A DNA stretch of 18,397 nt, taken from the NCBI GenBank assembly GCA_964627045.1, contig CAZVIK010000065.1, positions 1-18,397 of the forward strand, given 5' to 3'. Source of the stretch: CAZVIK01 sp964627045. Its GTDB lineage: Bacteria > Acidobacteriota > Terriglobia > Bryobacterales > Bryobacteraceae. This document shows, one piece after another, positions 13,848 through 18,397 of this stretch; within the stretch, counting starts at the first letter, position 1; each line of letters opens with the position of its first letter. The notes beneath the pieces were generated by a model. It did not search any database. It worked only from the letters and a program-made list of their open reading frames with translations, and was not told the origin of the DNA. A program made the position numbers and the translations under genes.

Positions 13848-15347
13848 TCAGTCGGTCCAATCGAACGAGCGCGTCACCGCTTTTTTCCAGGTCCCATAGA
13901 GCGACTCGCGCTGCGCCGCGTCCATCGACGGCTGCCAGGTCCGCTCGACGGCCCACTGCGACCGCAGGTCGTCCAGGTCGCGGTAGAAGCCCGTAGCCAG
14001 GCCCGCCGCGTAAGCCGCGCCCAGGGCGGTGGTCTCCTTGGTCGCGGGCGCCACCACGGGCCGGCCGAGCACATCGGCCTGGAACTGCATGAGAGTGCTG
14101 TTGGCCACCATGCCGCCGTCTACGCGTAGCACATCCAGCGCCACGCCGCTGTCTTTCTCCATCGCTTCGACGACGTCGCGCGTCTGGTAGGCCGCCGCCT
14201 CCAGCGCCGCGCGCGCCAGGTGGCCCTTGTTGGCGAAGCGCGTCAGTCCCGCGATGACGCCGCGCGCGCTGTCCTTCCAGTAGGGCGCGAACAGCCCGGA
14301 GAAGGCCGGCACAAAGTAAACGCCGCCGTTGTCGTCCACGGTCCGCGCCAGCGCCTCGACCTCCGCGCTCGTCTGAATGATCCCGAGGTTGTCGCGCAGC
14401 CACTGCACCAGGGCGCCCGTGATGGCGATGCTCCCTTCCAGCGCGTAGTGCGCCGGCGCGCCGCCGAACTTGTAGGCCAGCGTCGTCAGCAGCCCGTGGC
14501 GCGATGCCACGGCCCCGGTCCCCGTGTTGAGAAGCAGGAAGCAACCGGTCCCGTAAGTGTTTTTCGCCTGGCCCGGCTCGAAGCAGGTTTGTCCCACCAG
14601 CGCCGCCTGCTGGTCTCCGAGGATGCCCGCCAGCGGCACGCCGCCGAGCGCCGGCATCCGGATCGCGCCGTACACCTCGCTGCTGGAGGCGATGCGCGGC
14701 AGCATCGCCGCTGGAATTCCGAAAAGCTCCAGCAGCTCCTCGTCCCACCCGAGCGTGCGTACGTTCATCAATTGCGTGCGGCTGGCGTTGGTGACGTCGG
14801 TGACGTGAAGGCCTCCCTGAACGCCCCCGGTCAGGTTCCACGCCAGAAATGTGTCGATGTTGCCGAACAGAAGATCGCCCGCCTCGGCCGCCGCGCGCGC
14901 CCCGCTCACGTTTTCCAGAATCCACCGCGCCTTCAGCGCGCTGAAATACGTCGCCAGCGGGAGGCCGGTCTTCTCGCGGAAGAACTCCTGGCCGCGCCGC
15001 TTGAGAAACTCCGCGACATCGGCCTGCACGCGGGTGTCCTGCCAGACAACCGCCGGCGCGACGCTCCTCCCGGTGCGCCGGTCCCATACCACCGTGGTCT
15101 CGCGCTGGTTGGTGATCCCCACTCCGGCCAGGTCTGAGGCGCGCAGCCCTCGCTGTTCCATCGCCTCTTCGATCACCTGCCCGGTACGCCGCCAGATCTC
15201 CTCGGCGTCGTGCTCAACCCAGCCGGGCTTGCGGTAGATCTGTTCGTGCTCGCGCTGGGCGCAGGCCACGGTGCGCCCGCTGCGGTCGAACACCATGAAG
15301 CGCGTGCTGGTGGTCCCCTGGTCGATCGCTGCGATATAGGTGGGCAT
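13848..15347 (-). CDS. glpK: Glycerol kinase
   Basis: The 499-residue protein has the normal GlpK length. It phosphorylates glycerol to sn-glycerol 3-phosphate with ATP. Visible motifs are the phosphate loop DQGTTSTR (9-16), TNQRETTVVWDR (79-90) with the glycerol-contacting R82 and E83, WQDTR (102-106), Y134, the catalytic GDQQAALVGQ with D245, YGTGCFLLLNTG (265-276), and the C-terminal FGGY signature DGGMVANSTLMQFQAD (410-425). The ATG at 15347 starts the protein at the expected MPTYIAAIDQG. A longer in-frame opening adds 46 Arg-rich residues reaching into the end of glpD and is not credible. It lies 38 bases after glpD and 14 before glpF, in one transcription unit. Confidence 0.97.
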   Translation of the reverse strand: MPTYIAAIDQGTTSTRFMVFDRSGRTVACAQREHEQIYRKPGWVEHDAEEIWRRTGQVIEEAMEQRGLRASDLAGVGITNQRETTVVWDRRTGRSVAPAVVWQDTRVQADVAEFLKRRGQEFFREKTGLPLATYFSALKARWILENVSGARAAAEAGDLLFGNIDTFLAWNLTGGVQGGLHVTDVTNASRTQLMNVRTLGWDEELLELFGIPAAMLPRIASSSEVYGAIRMPALGGVPLAGILGDQQAALVGQTCFEPGQAKNTYGTGCFLLLNTGTGAVASRHGLLTTLAYKFGGAPAHYALEGSIAITGALVQWLRDNLGIIQTSAEVEALARTVDDNGGVYFVPAFSGLFAPYWKDSARGVIAGLTRFANKGHLARAALEAAAYQTRDVVEAMEKDSGVALDVLRVDGGMVANSTLMQFQADVLGRPVVAPATKETTALGAAYAAGLATGFYRDLDDLRSQWAVERTWQPSMDAAQRESLYGTWKKAVTRSFDWTD

Positions 15348-15385
15348 TGTGTTCCATTCTCTCCGAATTCGAGCGGCCCGGGGGT

Positions 15386-16984
15386 TCACGCTCCGGCGGC
15401 GGGCCCGGACGGTTCGCCGCGCCCTCCCGGCACGAGGTAGTTTCGCGCCACGGCGCGGAACGCTCCCAGTTGCGCGTCGATCCATCGTGCGTCACGGTCC
15501 ATGGCGGCGGCCATCAGCGCCGCCACCCGTGGCGCCGCCTCCAAAGCTGCGGCGGCGTTCAAGGGCAGCGCGCGAGTGCGCCGCGCGAGCACGTCTTCGA
15601 CCGTTCGCGCCATCTCCTCCCGTACCGCCCAGACGACTTCCGCCGCCACATAGGGCAGCGCCGGATGCAGCCGCTCGGCCAGGAGCGGTTCCCGCTCCAT
15701 CGACGCGCGGATCTGGGCCGCGTCCGCTCCATAGACCGACAGGGCGTCCGCGCCGCCCGCCTCGCTCCATCCATGAATCCGCAGGCGCGCGGTCACGCAG
15801 GGCCTTTCGGGCAGCCGGGCGAGGGTGGCCGCGTGGTCCACGCAATCCTCCGCCATGCGCCGGTAGGTGGTCCACTTCCCGCCGCAGATGGTCAACAGAC
15901 CGGAGCGGTCGATCTGAATCGTGTGGTCGCGCGACAGCGCCGCCGTGTTGGTGGAATCCGCCGCGCGCACCAGCGGCCGGATGCCGGCGAACACGCTCAG
16001 GATGTCGCCGCGCTCCGGCTTCTTCGCCAGATACGACGCCGCCGTTTGCAGGATGAACTCGATCTCCTGATCGGTCGCCACGGGCTCCAGCGACGCTTCG
16101 GCCACCGGTGTGTCCGTGGTCCCCACAACCGTGTGGCCGTGCCAGGGAATGGCGAACATCACACGCCCGTCGGGGGTGTGCGGAACCATGATCGCGCTCT
16201 CGCCGGGGAGAAACGACCCGTCGAAGACCAGGTGTATGCCCTGGCTGGGGGCGATCATCCGGTTCACCGACGGGTCGGCCTTCAGGCGCAGCGCATCGGC
16301 GAATGGCCCGCCTGCGTTCACCACCGCGCCGCCCCGTGCGCCGAACTCCTCGCCGGTTTCGAGATCGCGCGCCACCACGCCGTTGACGAAACCACCCTCG
16401 TCCTTGACGAGGTCCGTCACCTGGACGTAGTTCAACACCGCCGCGCCCTGCTCGTGCGCCGTGGTCATCAGGTTGATGAGCAGCCGCGCGTCGTCGAACT
16501 GGCCGTCGTAGTAGAGGACGCCTCCGCGCAGCCCCTCGGTCCGGATCGTCGGCAGCCGTTCCAGCGTCTCCTGTTTCGACAGGATTCGCGACCGCCCGAA
16601 ACCGTGCCTCCCGGCCAGAAGGTCGTAGAGCCGCAGGCCGACGCCGTAGAACGGCGTCTCCCACCAGTCGTAGTTCGGCACCACGAACGCCAGGTTCTTG
16701 ACCAGGTGCGGCGCGTTCCCGAGCAGCAGGCCGCGCTCTTTGAGCGCCTCCATCACCAGCGACAGATTGCCCTGCTCCAGGTAGCGCACGCCGCCATGCA
16801 CCAGTTTCGTGCTGCGGGTGGATGTCCCCTTCCCGAAGTCGCTCTGTTCGAGCAGCAGGACTTCGTAGCCGCGCGAGGCCGCGTCAATGGCCACGCCGGC
16901 GCCGGTGGCCCCGCCCCCCACCACAATGATGTCCCACGGCTCGACGCGCGCGCGCACTCGCGTCAGAATCTCCGACCGGTTCAT
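15386..16984 (-). CDS. glpD: Aerobic-type FAD-dependent glycerol-3-phosphate dehydrogenase
   Basis: The 532-residue flavoprotein oxidises glycerol 3-phosphate to dihydroxyacetone phosphate at the inner membrane, passing electrons to quinone. The FAD-binding Rossmann motif VVGGGATGAG is at 21-30. It is followed by GTSTRSTKLVHGGVRYLE (53-70), a DAO-family and GlpD signature, and FAIPWHGHTVVGTTDTP near residue 275. FAGIRPLV and ICGGKWTTYRRMAEDCVD lie near 340 and 375. A C-terminal helical domain runs from about 415. It lies 42 bases after the permease gene and 38 before glpK. A GGTGGG motif about 6 bases before the ATG may be the ribosome-binding site. A TATATT box just upstream could give glpD its own promoter. 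Confidence 0.96.
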   Translation of the reverse strand: MNRSEILTRVRARVEPWDIIVVGGGATGAGVAIDAASRGYEVLLLEQSDFGKGTSTRSTKLVHGGVRYLEQGNLSLVMEALKERGLLLGNAPHLVKNLAFVVPNYDWWETPFYGVGLRLYDLLAGRHGFGRSRILSKQETLERLPTIRTEGLRGGVLYYDGQFDDARLLINLMTTAHEQGAAVLNYVQVTDLVKDEGGFVNGVVARDLETGEEFGARGGAVVNAGGPFADALRLKADPSVNRMIAPSQGIHLVFDGSFLPGESAIMVPHTPDGRVMFAIPWHGHTVVGTTDTPVAEASLEPVATDQEIEFILQTAASYLAKKPERGDILSVFAGIRPLVRAADSTNTAALSRDHTIQIDRSGLLTICGGKWTTYRRMAEDCVDHAATLARLPERPCVTARLRIHGWSEAGGADALSVYGADAAQIRASMEREPLLAERLHPALPYVAAEVVWAVREEMARTVEDVLARRTRALPLNAAAALEAAPRVAALMAAAMDRDARWIDAQLGAFRAVARNYLVPGGRGEPSGPAAGA

Positions 16985-16997
16985 GGAAATCCCACCT

Positions 16998-17003
16998 AAT
17001 ATA
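16998..17003 (-). promoter_or_regulatory. Possible internal -10 box ahead of glpD
   Basis: TATATT on the minus strand lies 13 bases before the glpD ATG, in the 42-base gap after the permease gene, with GGTGGG between it and the start codon. There is no matching -35. If real, glpD-glpK-glpF could be transcribed separately from the permease. Confidence 0.3.
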
Positions 17004-17026
17004 CATCACCGCGCCCGCCGCGCCGC

Positions 17027-18322
17027 TTACGCCGTCTTCAGCCGTTTGCGTGGGTCGATCACCATCCACAACAGCGCCGCCATCGCGTAGAGCACGCCCA
17101 TCAGCACCAGCGGAATCTGCCAGTCGGAGAACTGCTGCACGGTCCAGCCGGTGATGACCGGGCTGGCGATCGCGCCGATCTGCCCGGACGTGTTCATCGC
17201 CGCACTCACCACCGCCGTGTGCCGCCCGCCGATATCCATGCAGGTGGCCCAACTCGCGCTCAACGTCAGCATCGACGCCGCCACCGCCACGGCGATCAGC
17301 ACCGCCGCCGCCACCGGCGTGGTCACCGCCACCGACGCGAACATCGCCAGCCCCGCGATCAGGTAGCCGCCCGTGCACACCGCCACGCGTCCCAGGCGCG
17401 GGCCGAGCCGCACCGCCAGCCAGTCGGTAAGCGCGCCGCCGCCGATGTCGCCCACCACGCTCAGCAACAGCGGCAGTCCGGCAAACAGGCTAAGCTCGCC
17501 TTTTTCGAAACCACGCCGGTCGGCGAGGTACGTCGGAAGCCAGGTCATTACGAAATACGACCCGTAGGCGTTCGGCAGGTACGCCAGGCACAACATCCAC
17601 ACATTCGGCGAGGAGGCGAGCGTCTTCCACATGCCGCCGCCGTGGGCCGCGTGCGCCGCCAGCCGCCGCTCGCGTTCGATCAGGTCCGCTTCGGCCTGGT
17701 TCACGCGCGGGTGATCGCGCGGCTCGTCACGGCTCCACCGTAGCCACACCACGGCCCACACGATCCCCAGCGCCCCGAACACCAGGAACACCCCGCGCCA
17801 GGGAAGGAACATCAGGAGAAAGCCCACCAGCAGCGGCGTCAACCCGCCCGCACCGTGGGCCGCCGCGAAGAAGAACCCCTGCACCCGTCCCCGCTCGCCC
17901 CACGGAATCCAGCGCGAAAACGCCAGCGCCGCGTTGGGCCATGCTCCGGCTTCCCCCGCCCCGAACAAAAAGCGGATCACCAGCAGGCTGGTGTAACTCC
18001 AGGCGGCGGCGGTGGCGGCGGTAAAGCCGGACCACCACAAGACAATCCGCGCCAGCACCTTGCGCGCGCCGATGCGCTGGCCCCACCACGCCGTCGGAAT
18101 CTCGAACGCGGCGTAGGCCACGGCGAACACGCTGAACACGAAGCTCATTTGCAGCGTGCTCAGCCCCAGGTCCCGCTGGATGTGCGGCGCCAGGTTCGAC
18201 AGGCACACGCGGTCCATGTAGGTGATACCGGCGAGTAGAAACAGCATTCCCGCGGTCAGAAACCGCGTTCGCGTGGGTCGTGGTGAGGATTCGCCGCTGG
18301 GCACAGTCCTCCATTGTGTCAT
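17027..18322 (-). CDS. MFS permease of the anion:cation symporter (ACS) family
   Basis: The 431-residue protein has about 12 membrane segments with a central cytosolic loop near 205-235 (RDEPRDHPRVNQAEADLIERER). The YMDRVCLSNLAPHI segment (35-48) and VIRFLFGAGEAGAWPNA (115-131) are characteristic of ACS permeases, which carry hexuronates, aldarates, galactonate, phthalate and similar organic anions. The usual motif-A acid in GxxxDR is Gln82 here (WWGQRIG). It heads the glycerol cluster, 42 bases before glpD. It is not GlpT-like in its N-terminal region, so glycerol 3-phosphate transport is not supported by sequence; a glycerol-related anion such as glycerate is possible but is inference. There is no Shine-Dalgarno sequence before the ATG at 18322, so the exact start is uncertain. 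Confidence 0.88.
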   Translation of the reverse strand: MTQWRTVPSGESSPRPTRTRFLTAGMLFLLAGITYMDRVCLSNLAPHIQRDLGLSTLQMSFVFSVFAVAYAAFEIPTAWWGQRIGARKVLARIVLWWSGFTAATAAAWSYTSLLVIRFLFGAGEAGAWPNAALAFSRWIPWGERGRVQGFFFAAAHGAGGLTPLLVGFLLMFLPWRGVFLVFGALGIVWAVVWLRWSRDEPRDHPRVNQAEADLIERERRLAAHAAHGGGMWKTLASSPNVWMLCLAYLPNAYGSYFVMTWLPTYLADRRGFEKGELSLFAGLPLLLSVVGDIGGGALTDWLAVRLGPRLGRVAVCTGGYLIAGLAMFASVAVTTPVAAAVLIAVAVAASMLTLSASWATCMDIGGRHTAVVSAAMNTSGQIGAIASPVITGWTVQQFSDWQIPLVLMGVLYAMAALLWMVIDPRKRLKTA

Positions 18323-18379
18323 CCCCGCGGCGGTTCGTCACGGCGCGGATTCCCTCCCCGGGCGCCGCTTCGTGTCAAC

Positions 18380-18385
18380 ATAGTA
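18380..18385 (-). promoter_or_regulatory. Possible -10 box of the permease/glycerol operon
   Basis: TACTAT on the minus strand would place transcription start near 18373, giving a leader of about 50 bases. The -35 position would lie beyond the window edge, so it cannot be judged. Confidence 0.25.
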
Positions 18386-18397
18386 AAGATGACCCCC

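Noticed and set aside
15347..16999. 550-codon open frame opposite glpD, and similar frames opposite glpK and DUF438
   Set aside because: They mirror the coding frame of well-identified genes and show no independent features.
18373..18378. Perfect TTGACA (minus strand) upstream of the permease gene
   Set aside because: No -10-like hexamer lies 16-18 bases downstream (the sequence there reads AGGGAA), so it is not supported as a -35 box.
18389..18397. Possible divergent gene start (ATG ACC CCC) at the right edge
   Set aside because: Only three codons are visible, with no ribosome-binding site or correctly spaced -10 box.

Overview
The window reads as ordinary chromosomal DNA of a GC-rich, Gram-negative soil bacterium. 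The best guess is an acidobacterium of the Solibacter/Bryobacter type. This rests on very GC-rich codon usage, many secreted proteins with short hydrophobic signal peptides (M48, M16, OmpA-like, ThuA-like), a Tat-exported Gfo/Idh/MocA oxidoreductase paired with a ThuA-like protein, Gly/Pro-rich low-complexity tails, and palindromic intergenic repeats. The assignment is inference; there is no rRNA or other phylogenetic marker. I saw no tRNA, rRNA, CRISPR array, insertion sequence or prophage gene.

Left part (1-6717). A secreted M48 metalloprotease runs off the left edge on the minus strand. Divergent from it is ilvE (branched-chain aminotransferase), followed by a 462-base gene-free stretch full of palindromic repeats. 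Next come nagA (GlcNAc-6-phosphate deacetylase) and a large secreted M16 peptidase that starts inside the nagA end with a TTG codon. A VapBC-type toxin-antitoxin pair follows, with a promoter embedded in a clear inverted repeat.

Middle part (6731-10156). rsgA (ribosome-assembly GTPase, minus strand) is divergent from an OmpA-domain outer-membrane/peptidoglycan-binding protein. That gene converges on a DUF438-hemerythrin-PAS protein, a probable sensor of oxygen, NO or redox state.

Right part (10325-18322), all on the minus strand. A two-gene operon encodes a Tat-exported Gfo/Idh/MocA oxidoreductase and a secreted ThuA-like protein, with a LacI-family-type operator upstream. It is preceded by a compact glycerol cluster in the order MFS permease, glpD, glpK, glpF. 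GlpF would admit glycerol, GlpK phosphorylate it and GlpD oxidise glycerol 3-phosphate to dihydroxyacetone phosphate. The role of the ACS-type permease at the head of the cluster is unknown.

The most interesting signals are regulatory. Three genes (M48, ilvE, vapB-like) each carry a -10-like hexamer exactly 6 bases before the ATG and no Shine-Dalgarno sequence, which indicates leaderless transcripts. The toxin-antitoxin promoter lies within a 13+13 base imperfect palindrome. The ThuA-type operon carries a 14-base palindrome with the geometry of LacI-family operators. I found no convincing wholly new system; the exported oxidoreductase/ThuA pair is the best candidate for unexplored biochemistry.
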